A stretch of DNA of 64,000 nucleotides from Seriola aureovittata (taxonomy: Eukaryota > Chordata > Actinopteri > Carangiformes > Carangidae): assembly GCF_021018895.1 (NCBI RefSeq), contig NC_079381.1, forward strand, positions 16,202,501 through 16,266,500. Reading direction: 5' to 3'. Every line of letters begins with the position of its first letter. The first letter of the stretch is position 1. The position numbers and the translations under genes are program-made. This document shows positions 1 to 12,571 of the stretch, one piece after another. The notes beneath the pieces were generated by a model, which worked only from the letters and a program-made list of their open reading frames with translations, made no database searches and had not been told where the DNA came from.

Positions 1-200
1 GAGAGTAGTAAGTCACTAAAGGGCTGCACCGCTGACATTATGTTTCCTTCCCATCACTGTGGAAGCTTTGAAATCCAGTTTTGTGAGATGTGTGTCATGT
101 TTATCTTTTTATGCAAGCCAATCCTCACAGGTATTGCGACTCTTTAGAGATACACCCTCCTGAAATGCCCTCCCCCTCTCTCCTTCTTTTGTGACTTCAG

Positions 201-3200
201 TTGCAGGTAAAACTGTGTCTGGAGTGTCTCAGGTGGGTGGAGCGGTGGTTACCGGGGTTACAGCTGTGGCCCAGAAAACTGTGGAGGGTGCAGGCAATAT
301 TGCTGCTGCCACCGGATTGGTCAAGAAGGATCCAGCCAAACAAGTAAGAAAAATGCCTTTGATTTAAATTAGAATCGAAAATAAAAATTAATTTTTGGTA
401 ATTAATTAGAATACTTATATATACTCTGTGTGTTTTGACTTGACTTAAAATGTTGTTAGTTTTAATTCTGCAGTTCTTGAGCTGTGGTAGAAGCATCTAG
501 AATAGTGTTCCCCAGTGGGCTTTAGTTCTGACAATGACAATATGCCTGTTCAATATCTTTATGGACAGGCACTAAAAATAGTTCATAATACAACTGGCAG
601 GTTTGGTGGGCTGAAGTTGTTAGCCATTGCTAAGGTGTGATTCAAATCACAGGGTAATGTCAGGAGAATGGGAAGAACAGACATTATCCCACGGTGGTTA
701 GCCACAGTGCTAACCTTGTAGTCACACCGGCAAAACAAAATGAGCTGATTTCACGTTACGCATTTAAGATAGCAAAATGAAACTTCTGGCCCAACATAGG
801 CTTGGATCTTCAGCCCAAGTCTGGCCTATTTGCTTCCACATCTGGGCTGGTTCCAGCTGTTATCCTCCAGTGTTGGATGACTTTTTTTTGTGTGCAGCAG
901 AATCGGTCCAGATGTGGAAATAGCATTTAACAGTCATGCTATACGTGGACCGGACTTGGGCTGTGGAACCGGGCGTATATCGAGCCAGGAGAAAGTAACA
1001 GGCCAATGTGACAAGTGTTCGCCAGAATAATTTTGCTATCTAGCTCCTATAAAATTAGCTAAATAAACTGTATTAATGTTGATATCGGATTTTATTTTGA
1101 TGGAATTGGTGATCTACCTGCATCCACTCAGTTTGCTGATATCTCTGTAGTTCTTTTCACCAAGTGGTATTGATGGTGTCAAAAATTCCTGATACGTCCA
1201 AGTTGGAGGCTAAAATAAATGCACCGTAAATGATATAATGTGAACGCAGCATAATATAAGAAGTGCTGAAGTGACAGGACTACTTGTTAATTTTGACAGT
1301 CTTGTCATTTGCCATGACAACATCTGGAGCCACGAAAGAGAGACTGCTAATGCTAGCTAGGTGCCTCCAGTGTGGGAAGAACACAACACTGAGTGTGCGG
1401 GAGCTGACAATGACTCAGCAGGTGTTGAAATAACATGAATAAAAAGTGACATCAAGTGGGAATCAGTGTTAACATGAGTAAGTTAGCATCTTCTATCAAC
1501 ATGTGTAGGCTATACAGGGCTGTGACGTGCTCCAGTCAATAGGGCAGCATTAAAATTGACACTGTGTTTTGGCAAACACACTAGCAACGGCGACCCTCAC
1601 ATATCGTTCAACTGTTGCCATGGGAAACATACAGGCTCGATACTTAGACACTTTTTCCACGAATATGTCCATGGAACAGTTTTATGATTTCATCATTATA
1701 AAATTTCATTATATTCTATATTTCCTTACTGAAGAAGTGAGAAAAATTCAAATCTCAGTTCAACTTTAATGCGACTAGACATGATGAATGCTTACTCTTC
1801 TCCTCAGACCTACCAGTATAAAATTAAACACGCCTTTAGAAATGGTGGTTTGCAGCACAGCACATCCCTCCATTTCATGCCACTGGCTGTCAGTTATAAG
1901 TCTCCACCGTGTCAAAATGGCCTCCTGACCTTGAATCATTTGCCCTCTCTTATCTTATCTGCTGTGTGTGTTTCTTCTCTGAAACCAAAGCCGTTACATA
2001 TTGTTAGCTTTTCCTGCATTGTTCATCAGTCAGTCTGGCCTTCGTTTGTCCAAAGGAGGAGGTAAAGGCAGTTTACAGTAGAAAACAATTTACTGCTGCG
2101 ACACTCACACAAATATGAAAAATGATTCTTCTTTCCCCTTGTCAGTGGGTTCTTTTACGCTACATTTTGCTGTCTGTATCTTTCTATTTCACTCTCTCCT
2201 GGTCTTTAGCTTTATTTCACTAGCTCTTCCTGTAGATTTTTGTAGATACAGTCAGGGTCGTAATTTGGGGCTTAAGCAATGTGGGAGTCTACAATTTAAA
2301 AATTCAAGAGTACAGATTAGTTACAGGATGATTTTAGGGCGTATTACTGTACATTTAGCATTAAAATAAAAGAAATGAAAGAACCGTGTATTATTTTACA
2401 TGTTAATCACATGTGGAGCACACTGCTTTTCATATATTTCACATTTGATCTAAGGCATTTTTTCCGCATGTAATATTCACATTAAAAACCACATGTGAAA
2501 CAACAAGAATTCATGGATTTTGCATGTGCTACGGGTAAATTTAACAACTTTTGCCACAAAAATAAAATAGCAAAAGTTCAATCACTAGTAGAACTGTGGA
2601 GCAATGTTTTCACAAGTAGGTCTCTTTCATTTACATCTAATGCATGCATACTTGATGATGCAATACACACTCATCACACATTGTCGTACTGTAATGTGCA
2701 GGAAAGCGCTGTAATGACGCAATAAGGTTGTGATGAAGAAGACTGCTGTCAACTGCCATGGTTGTGAACAAGGCAGGTTTCAAAATATTCACAAAAATCT
2801 ACTTTAGGAGGAAGGAAATGCATTCAACACTTTCTTGTTTGTTTACAAGAAAACCTTGTGAGGCACCTTTAATTACAACTGGCGACATGTGAAAGACTTT
2901 CACCCTAAACCACTACTTTCTCACTTTTACTCAACACCAGCTCTTACAAGCGCAGGAACTCTTGAGCATTCAAACTAGACAAACTCTACGAGGGACAGAC
3001 GGTCCTTGTGCTCATGCTCTGCTTCTTTTTTTTTTTCTTAACTGAAAAACACTGCTTTCGCATGTTTTTCATATGTCGTCACACAGTAGCAGTCACACTC
3101 CCCCGTACTTCCTCTGTCATACATCTGTATTAATAAGGTGTTAAAATTGGATGTAATTCTGAGGGGACAGTTAAATTTGCCTGTAATTACCCTCTTCTCT

Positions 3201-4732
3201 CATAACATCGCTGAGAGTAGCAGGAAATGATAAGCCAATCAAATATTTCCCCGGGCAACGCAAACACTTTGTTGAATGTTTGTTGTGATGCTCGAGTTCC
3301 CATCCCTTAATTAGTGATGAAACACAAGGGAATCAATAACAACATTTTTGACACCAAGCGATAACAGAACACACGCACATACGCACATGCGCATCTTCAG
3401 CTCTGCTTTAATTAGCTGTGATTAGTGAAAAGTTCATTATAAAAAGATAAGACACCAAAGAAATGATCGAGTTATTTTCCTGCCAGTGGCAACAAATGAC
3501 ACCTGAACAAAATGTTTTTCAGCAGCTCTTTCACTGAGGCAATCAACAAATCTTCTCCCCAACTCCATCTTTTTTTTGCCCTGCATGCATTTGATTTCCA
3601 TTATCAAAAGATGATATTTTCCCACGAATACCCAATCAAATCCTTTCATCTTTCGTTGCAGTTGTGTTATTAAAGGCAGCTAGATCACTAATCGTGATAT
3701 ACACCCTTAGGGATAAAACAGTGATCAAGCTCCACCAGGAATGTGATCAGCCTCATTATGAGGAACCCCGACGAGCCAAAAGCAGAACAGACAAACAGAT
3801 GGACAAACGGGGAGGTTGTGGACTGACTGATGGAAAGATGGTGGACTGACTGATAGAGGAATAAACCCACAGATTTTTTAAATCTTGGTATTCCCAGCAA
3901 GAGACTGACATGCAGACAGCAGCAGATTGTCCTCATTCAACCATCATTCCCATGTGCTCAGCCATTAAACATCATTAATATTGATTTCATTTTAAAAATT
4001 GATGCCAGGTTGAGAGAGCCCATCAAAGATTGTCTCCTGTGACAGACACACACACGTACACACAAGCAAACAGAGGATGGTGGCATGCTGAGTCTTGATT
4101 AATCTCTTCATCTGGTCGTTTCACCAATTCATCAGCTGCTGGTGACTCATATCAGGAGACACAAACGCCAGAAAGGTAGAAGGAGATGAAAATGACAATG
4201 AGATAGCAGAGCAGACAGAGTGGTGGGCAGAGTGCTGGACAGCAGAGGAGGATACATGACAGAAAATAGAAAATGGTCTCAACAAACACGTCTTATTGCT
4301 CAGATCTTTTCAGCGACATGCAATAAAAGAGGCCGCTGTATTTCATATCCCCCAGGAAGCAATTTCTGCTTGAAAATTGCTCTGAAACAACACAGTAATC
4401 GTAGGTGAGGTGTTGGCTTTGATTTTGCTTTGGAAGATTATGGTTTACACAGTCATCTCAGGTTTGATTTGTCCTAAAAAAAAAAAAAAAATGACTGAAC
4501 AAATCTTAAACTTTTGGCCAAAGTTTAATCTGACCACAGTAAATAGAAAAGGCGGTGTTTATTGGCAGACTGTGGTCCAAGAGTGTGTGTGTGTGTGTAT
4601 TTACATAAGCACGCGTTTCTCTGGCTCTGCTGGGTGAACAGATGGGAGACTTGATGGGTGGTGTTAAATGCAACAGCAGGAAGAGTAGGTGCAATAACTG
4701 GTTTAAGGTTATGTCAGCAGCCGGCGAGCGCA

Positions 4733-4780
<48 letters not shown>

Positions 4781-6840
4781 CAGCTCACTGTGACCGCTCC
4801 TCATTAAGGAAGGTCATTTTAGTGGCACGGTGTAATCAAGGCATCCTTTTGAGCTCGACCAGAGAGACGTCACCCACCTCCTTCATTAGCGCTTCATGCC
4901 TCGTCTCTTTCTGAGCTGCCCACTCACTCAAAATGACCACGATCATAATGACCGTTATGAAATGAGTGCAAGTTCCTTTTTAATGTATCAGGGGACGAAG
5001 CGAGAGTGGGGTGAATTCCGTGTGTCGTTCAGATTCAAGCTTAGGTGTTCTTCTGTGGGTTTATCACAAGTTGTCCCTGTTGTAAAGGCAATGACAGTTA
5101 GATGTGCCAGAACCAACAAGTCCCAGAATTACACAAAGAAGTGTTTTCTGATCTGTCAGTAGGACAACATCCTTTGTAAGTGCCTTCCAAAACTGTGACA
5201 AATCACAGCTACAAAACAGTTTTAGATCTTACACCACCAATTATTGCTACATACTCAGCATTAGCATTAATAACTGTTTACTTACCAGTCTAGAAGAAAC
5301 GTTGCCAGTTCAGCATCAAACTTCATTCTGTCACTCACCAAGAGCTGTGTCCTGTGATGGAAAGCAACACCGATGTTAACTCTTGTCTCTCTCACGTCTC
5401 TTCTTCTACTGAAGTTAGCATGCTAAGTAGCTAACCCCGGCCCATCTCGTCACTTTCCGATAGCAACTCACAGTAGGCTCCAATCTGCCCTGCACACTTA
5501 GCGCTGCTCAGAGGATGTATTATAATGTATTGCCTCCTAATAGCAACGATGGACAAAGGTCTTGTCAAGCGACAATCCCCACCACCCGCTGCATGACAAA
5601 GAAAAGAACTGAAACTTGGAGCTGGAACCAAACATTTGGCAGTGTCCTCCAGAAAACAACTAAATGATTGTTTGATTATTAAAATAACTGCAGATTGATT
5701 TTCTGTTGATCAAGCAAACGATGATTTGACTAATTGTTGCAGCTCAATCTGTGTCTACTCTTTATTTGTCCACAAGAAACTGTTGAAAAAGGCTTCTCAA
5801 ACGGGTCAGTATAACACAAAAAAAAGAGAGGAGCGGTGTGAAAGAAAAAGTGGAAGGATTTAAAATTCTCAGTATGTGCACAAATACAAGCACTTGAAGG
5901 CACTTTTCATTGCGCTCTTCATTCCATATTAAATCTTCTCAGGTTTCTGCATTCAACAGCCCCTCTCCTTTCTTCTATTGTCTGTTTCCACATTATCCAT
6001 TCATTCTTTTTGTCTTTTTTTTCAGGGTGATGACGCCCTGGCAGCACAGAACGTGGCAGAGTCACCGGTTGATTCTGACCCTGCTGATGCTACAGAGGTA
6101 AGACTGCAACTGGCTGATATAAAATCTACAGCTGGTAATGTGAAGCTGCATCAGTATTTCAACATGAAAATGAATATATTACATGTGCACATATTCAGCA
6201 TGTTCAGTGACAATATCTACACAGGAGAAAATTGACTTTTCATTGTCTCTCAGTTCAAAATCTCAGGGAGAATGAACAGATCAAACCTTTGCTATATTTA
6301 CGTTTTTTTCAGATGAGGCTTTTAGATGCACCAATTTCCCTTAAGACATTATAAACATAAATGGTACTTCTCTTAGTTGAATACCCTGCTTTTGAAACAA
6401 AATCAACATTTAAGGGTGAAGGAGTTTGAGGAAAACATTAACCTTTAAATTATTTCAACATTTTTTTAAAGTCATTTAAACGTTTGTGTATTGTACAGCA
6501 TTTAGTGGAGGTTTATATCCTAAATGCTTTCTAAATTGGACACATTTTTGGTTGGATTGTCCTCTAAACATCGGAAGAATAATATTCCAAAGACGAAAAA
6601 CAAATCATCATTTCTCAGGTGAAGGACTGACTGAGGAATACATAACCCGTCTTAATGGTTGTCGCAACATTACCGTCACTGGTTTACACAGTTTCTGAGA
6701 TTTCACAGCTTCATGCCATATGGAGGAGTTTCACTCAAGGTTAAAATGCTCCCATCGCAGGAAGTCATTTGCATAAAGGACAGGGAATTCACAGCCCACC
6801 TCTTGTCCCTCTTCTCTCTCAGGAGGACACCGACGACTAA
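201..6840 (+). CDS. snca: Synuclein, alpha-like; last three coding exons (5' part outside window)
   Basis: Synucleins are small, natively disordered proteins that bind presynaptic vesicle membranes. Coding exons: 201-343, 6026-6097 and 6823-6840 (stop TAA 6838-6840), all with AG/GT borders. The first visible exon is 143 nt and encodes 47 whole codons, the same length as the matching human SNCA exon, so they align without gaps. It contains the NAC core, including [19 protein letters not shown], which beta-synuclein partly lacks and gamma-synuclein has diverged from. The next exon (24 codons) has ESPVDSD, resembling MPVDPDNEAYE of human SNCA. The last exon adds only EDTDD. The human SNCA C-terminal tyrosines are absent, and the EKTKEQ repeat at the start of the first visible exon is replaced by GKTVSG. 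Synuclein family membership is near certain. The alpha assignment rests on the NAC match and is about 70% sure; a divergent gamma paralogue is the alternative. Confidence 0.88.
811..963. repeat. Imperfect inverted repeat, probable decayed transposable element
   Basis: The left arm (811-850) reads CAGCCCAAGTCTGG then TTCCACATCTGGGCTGG. The right arm (905-963) carries the reverse complements CCAGATGTGGAA and GACTTGGGCTG. About 55 bp separate the arms. No clear target duplication was found, so the class is not assigned. Confidence 0.45.
1614..1628. promoter_or_regulatory. RFX-type X-box-like palindrome
   Basis: GTTGCCATGGGAAAC matches the two-half-site RFX consensus (GTTGCC then GGAAAC) with little spacing. 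It lies in the synuclein intron. A single motif match in 64 kb is weak evidence of function. Confidence 0.3.
4734..4779. repeat. (CA)n microsatellite
   Basis: About 23 uninterrupted CA units in the synuclein intron. A shorter GT run lies nearby at about 4580-4598. Confidence 0.95.
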
Positions 6841-6953
6841 ACTGACTGAGAGCTTCACAATCAAAGATCAATGACCGAAACATTCCATGTCGCTCTGCCA
6901 AGTCCCGTTGTGCCTCGTTTTGGTCCTTTATGGAGTCTGTGCCCAGCGTCTGT

Positions 6954-6993
<40 letters not shown>

Positions 6994-7582
6994 GTGTATG
7001 TGTATGTGTGTTGTTATGTATGTCTGTAATGCAGTATATGTGTAAATGTAGAGAAACAGAGGTGCTGTGTGAGTGTGTACATGCGTGTGCCTTCAGTCCT
7101 GAAAGGGACCTCAGGTGTGTGTGTCGTCCGTGACCAGCTGTCATTTACAGTGACTCCCTCCCACTGAGAAGGACACCTGGTCGTTGTGTGTGCGCATGTG
7201 TATGTGTTTATATGTCGGTTTTCCGTCAACTGTGTGGTTATGTCAATAACTCAAACATGGAAATATACCACAATTTACCACTTCAAGCACCTAAGTGTCT
7301 CTATATAAATGAAAAATTGACAGTGATCTGGTTGAAATGGAAGCATAATGATATTCTCTATTTTTGTCTGTATACTGTCACTGTTTATAGCGGTGGACAA
7401 TGGAGTGCTAAGAGCTATATGTGCATTCGTATTGTATTTTTTAAGTTATCACTGCTATAACAAATATATCTCATACTGAATGGACTTTTGAAAACCAAGA
7501 GCATGTAAACCACTGTTCAGCTTAATGGCTGTGATATGAATTAATTTGGATTTAAGTGTTGAATAAAATATGTAAAAACTAT
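6841..7582 (+). other. snca: Synuclein 3'UTR with TG repeat and polyadenylation signal
   Basis: This follows the TAA stop in the terminal exon. It contains a long (TG)n tract (6955-7012). The canonical AATAAA at 7562-7567 is the best polyadenylation signal, with a second AATAAA at about 7677. The real cleavage site is not visible from sequence alone. Confidence 0.6.
6955..7012. repeat. (TG)n microsatellite in the synuclein 3'UTR
   Basis: Nearly pure TG dinucleotides with a few CG and TA interruptions toward the 3' side. It lies about 115 bases after the stop codon, so it should be in the mRNA. Confidence 0.9.
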
Positions 7583-10500
7583 GCGGTTGTTGACGTTTTT
7601 CTCACTTTGCTCAATTATCTTTACGTTCACATTTGGGGTCAATAGAGTGCAGAGCCACATGCTAGAAAAAGACGAAAATAAATGGTGCAATTGAAGAAAA
7701 ATCAAAACAACTTGTTGGAACAAGGCAAACGTGTAGGAATCTCTAAACCATAATTAATGGTTTAAAGTATGGTGACCAAGGAAACGAGGAAATATGCTCC
7801 AAATTAAAAAATGTTAGCACTACAACATTTCAACTTTTTCAAATGTTTGGCCATTTGCAGCTATTTCTTGTTATCAAGCCATTTCCCTTATTGATTGTGT
7901 TTTAATTGTTGTATATGTTTTAGTGTTTGTCACATTTGTCTGTCTGACTGCGCTTTTGCATGTTTTACAATTTTGTAGCATTTTTTAATTTTATCACATT
8001 TCCTCAATGTTTTGTGCTTTTACAAACAATAATCAGTGATGGGGATGTGATATGATGTGATATGATGCAAATTATGATCCTGGTCAATGTTTTTGCTGTC
8101 TACTACTTTACAGATTCATTTACTATGATAAATTTAGTGTTGGATAAAATAACTTTTATTTAATTTTCCTCATTAGACTGCATCTTATTCTCTTTTTGAC
8201 ACACTGCACATTCAAATCCTTTAATATCTCTTGATGTTTATTTTGAGTTTGAGTTTAATTATAAGTCAATCTGCGGATGACATCACACACATCCCTAATT
8301 TAATTAAAGATCACATTGTTATTAAAGAACATGTGTTGACATCTGTTTTATTTTAGTTCATGAGCACATTATGACGCCTGATCTCAGCTGGATGTCACAT
8401 CATCTTCTCCCTCTTGTTATTATCTCATGAGACAGGAGAACAAAAAAACAGCCAGTCAATCCCCTGATAACATCAACAATAATGTAAGTGTGTGTAAGTG
8501 TAAGTGTTAGTGTTAGTGTGTAAGCATGCATGTGTCACCTAGTTGTGAAACAATCATCTAGGAGACAACATGTACCAATAACAACATGTTGTTTTAAGGA
8601 TTTCAATATCTTCCAAGGATTTTAGTAATAGAAGGATTTATGATTAGATGTTCTGTTTTTTGGGGGTTTTGTACATTTTCATCAGAGGAAAATATGTCTT
8701 TTGGCATTTGGTTTAAAGAGAGTAATAATCCTGCCTGTAGCCACTGAATCAGCCGGGGTGTTATTATAATAAAGCATGTCGGCCTTGACTATGTGCTGTA
8801 CGCAGCTGTCCAGCCAGCTGCAGGCTCTACAGTGTGTGTAATAACAAAGAGGAGACTTAGACGTGCACTTACAGAGGTCCGTCCTTGCACCCAACTCCTC
8901 CACTATTTTTCCTCAGAGAGACAGTTCTGCTCCATTTACATCACGACCACCAAATCCATCAACAGCTTCTTCCTGAAAGACGTCATCAACGTTTTTTTAG
9001 ACCCACAGCATCTCACCACCTGTAACGTGGTACACTGCGTACTACACATCCGTCTACAGCTGCAGTATCTTACATATCTTATCTTTTCTTACATTGTATA
9101 ATATGCTACTTGTCAGCAGGTATTTTACCACAAAACAAATCTGTGTATGTGTACACACAAAAAAATAAACTGCCTTAGAGCTAAAAAAAAAAAAAAACAC
9201 TAAAAAAACAGTGTAGTCTACTGAATATGACCTCACTCCAAAACACGTTTAAAGCTTAACAAAGTTAAGTTTGTTAAGCTTGAATCACCTAAAACAGTTA
9301 ATATAAAGGTTAGTACTCATTTAATTCACATTAACTTTTAATAATTTATTTAATTCTTAACTCCTCTCTTGCATTTCTTACTCATGAAGCCTTTGTATTT
9401 TGTCTGCATCAGAATATTATTTTTTCATCCACTCTTATTAATGTCCACACCTGTCCGCAGCTGTTTCCTGGAACATCCCTGCGGTCCAGAAGCAGCCAGT
9501 TAACTCCTTGTTGTTACTGTTCTTCATGGTTCCCTGCAGAGAGCAGCTGTAATGACAACACAAGTTTTGTATTTTGGTTTGTTTCATAACTTCATAATTT
9601 GCATCTATGTGAAGAATCCTGATGTGATTTGACTGTTGAGTCCTGGTTCAACTGCAGCTTCACTTTTATAACACTACAGAGTGATATAACATATTGAACT
9701 GATATGATGGATCACAGTTCGGTGTGTACGGGCAGTGACAGGCTGAGTTCGAGGCTCCGCAGGCATTAGTAAAGAGCTTAAATTAAAGGTGATGAGAGAA
9801 GTCATTGATGCCCTGACCAATGATAAAGGAGCCGTTGATATTGAGTGGGGATACCTTGAAGGGAAGGTAGGGTAGGTAGAGAATCTGAATGAGGCTCCTA
9901 AATGGTTGTAATATATACATATATATCAAAGGACATATAATCAAGAACAATCAAAACATTTAAGATAATGGTGCAAGGACTTGAATTAAAAATCACTCCC
10001 AGCCGTTCTTTTCAGTTTTCCAGTCTGACTGCTTCGCTTGGCGTCTCTAGAGGAAGAGGAAATGATCCTGTGAGAACTCTGTCAAGATGGTCAAGAATGG
10101 CACAGTGCAGAGAGCTGAGCTGAGAAAATGCATCAGCAGTTGATGGCTGAGGCTGAGTTCCCTCAGGTAGCTGCATGATGAAGAGGTGGCCGACCTCCTG
10201 AAGCACACCGAATATTTAAATGTCACTGCAGGGCCCGGTGGTGACGGCCTGCCTGCAAAACACGCAAGCAGATATCGATGCAGCAGCTGTCCACAATGAC
10301 CGGGGGGGGACTAAAAAGTGACACAAGAATAAGTAGGACAACCTAAAGACTTGCTATGGACGAGGTGAGCATGTGAAACAGCTGACATCATCTGCTGCAT
10401 ATCATGCTGAACCTGGATGCAGAGACTATCACTTACAGGAAGAGATGAGGTGTCGTCACTGAGGCTGCAACAGGTGAGATGATTTAAAATGTTGCAAAAA

Positions 10501-11026
10501 ACTTTAATATAACAGTAAAATCAGAATCTCATCTCCTTACTCCCAACCAGCATCAACCGAATAACAGCACCAAAGCCATCTTGTAGTGTTGCAGGTGTCT
10601 AAATGTCAGCCCAGGCTGCTGAGACCTTTAAGTCGAGGGTGGGGCTATTTTAGTACTGAGTAAACCTTTGGGATTACTGTTGTATAATAAGAGCTCCGTA
10701 TGTACCCTGAGCAGCAGCAACAGCTACAGAGAACCACAGATCTTCCAGCACAAACCACCAAACTTTAACCAGCTCTTCCTGTCAGACTAGTTAAACCATT
10801 CGTGTAACTCGTGTGTACCAACTCACTTCCTGTTTGAACTCTTTGTCATGTGAATAGCAGGTGATAATATAAGGCATGTTGGATGTTCGAACTGTCATAT
10901 GGTGAAGCCTCTGACTTTGTTTCTAAAATGAACCCTTGGACTACATTAACCCTCATATCATTGACAGAAAAATATGTGCACTGTTGACTGAATGTAAGAC
11001 ACCATTATTAAAGATATTTAAAGTTA
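7583..11026. other. Intergenic region between synuclein and nop14
   Basis: The two genes are convergent here (synuclein +, nop14 -). The stretch is AT-rich with short open frames but no recognisable protein. Short GTAAGTGT/GTTAGTGT direct repeats sit near 8485-8525. A minus-strand frame at 10012-10206 has an acceptor-like TTCAG but no donor and no recognised homology. Nothing else is supported. Confidence 0.6.
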
Positions 11027-11360
11027 TTTATTGTTCCTGTGTTTTAGCGCAGTGTAAAGATCGATTCTGGTGGGAAAAAAAAAGGGGAATGGAAACCAAA
11101 TATTCACTGCTTTGTTGATTGACACTTCCAACAACAGTATCCACAGACACGTCAAACGCCTACATCAGAATATTTGACAACTTGGTGTGCAATCCTGACA
11201 GCTATTTCTCAAACAGTATAAAAATTTGTCCTCGTGATAAAAGAGAATCTTTACAATTCCGAGTTCCTCAAATTTCAACCTTGTACAAGCTGTTATTCAA
11301 AGCCGAACAGCAGAAGTCCATATGAAAAAGAACAGATGATGGAGACTGAAATTCTGCACT
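11027..11360 (-). other. nop14: nop14 3'UTR and polyadenylation signal
   Basis: On the minus strand the stop codon is followed by about 330 nt to an AATAAA (TTTATT at 11027-11032 on +). This fits a short housekeeping-gene 3'UTR; the cleavage point is inferred. Confidence 0.5.
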
Positions 11361-12537
11361 TCACTTCCTCTTCTTCCTCTTCAGGGCCTTCCACTCTCCC
11401 TCCTGAGTGGCCAAGCTGCCAAAGAGCTCCTTCACCTTCCTCTTTCTCTCTGCATCTCTGTAACACACAATGCAGAAAAGGTTAAGAGGCTTTCGCCAGA
11501 AAAGCGTTTCGTTCACTTCCACATGGAGGTTTCAGTTTTATCCACACCTGTTCATGACTTCATTGAGCTTCTCTCTGGCCAGGAAGCGTGAGTCCTTCCT
11601 GATCTCCCTCAGAGCGCCCTTGAACTCCTTCTTGTATTTGTGCTTCAGTCGCTCCCTCTCTTTTTCCTCTCTGCTGCTGCCACGCTTCTTTCCATAGTCC
11701 AGCCTGACAAATATCAAAGGTGTTGGAGATATTAAAACAGATGCACTACCAGAAAATTTTGTGTTTAATCCTAGCTTTTGAATGGGGCAAATTTTTCAAC
11801 ATCGTTAAAAACAGGCTTTTAATTCCATTTCATTAACTACTTACACTTCAACAATCTTGGGTGTGAGCAGCTTCAGAGGAATCGGCTTCTTCTTCTCAAA
11901 AACCAGCGTACTGTGAGTCACAGGGGCACTGCTGATGGCCTCCAGGATCTCACTGTGAAGCTCCTGCAACAAACATTAGTACAAACATAAACTACAATAC
12001 ATCTACAAACTGAAAAATAGTGAGAGACTAACTATTTCAAGCCCATCTGCGACAAACCTGAAAAGGCTCTGGTAATGTTTGGGCTGAGAGATGTTTGGAA
12101 AGCAGCGTTCTGATTGGCTGAAAAATTTGTGGAAAGCATTTGAGGTCTTTGTAGAGCAGGCAGCATCGCTTCACCAAGTCCAGGCAGGTAAACAAACACA
12201 TCAACCTGTGAAGAAATACATGAACATAGATGAACATCTCAGTCTTATTATTTGCTTTTTGACTCATGGTTATTAAGAACAGAGCCAGCACACACATAGA
12301 ACTCGCCATAGAAAATGACTCTGATCACCCCTCAAACTATTCTTCAACATTACTTCTGTCTGTCACTATTGCTGCATGAGCTCAAATTATAATACATGCG
12401 TTCATCTTTACACATTTAGATACACTTTCACTTCAATTCAGTGTACACTCACTGTCCCCCACCTCCCCTCAGAGGAATGCTGTATCACCCTGGCAATAAT
12501 TACCACAGCTACTACGCTGTTCACACACACAGCTGCT

Positions 12538-12571
<34 letters not shown>

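Larger units (their letters stand above)
344..6025 (+). other. Synuclein intron
   Basis: A 5.7-kb intron between the NAC exon (donor GTAAGA at 344) and the acidic-tail exon (acceptor TTTTTTCAG ending 6025). It is AT-rich with no supported exon. It holds an imperfect palindromic repeat (811-963), an RFX-like X-box (1614-1628), a CA microsatellite (4734-4779) and a fragment of a dispersed repeat (about 5650-5755). Confidence 0.8.

Noticed and set aside
8793..9101. 102-codon + strand frame in the intergenic region
   Set aside because: No homology, no promoter or splice context, hydrophobic AT-rich end; likely chance or a decayed repeat.
10012..10206. Minus-strand frame ending ETPSEAVRLEN with an acceptor-like upstream TTCAG
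   Set aside because: No donor, no partner exons and no recognised homology; reported only as intergenic.
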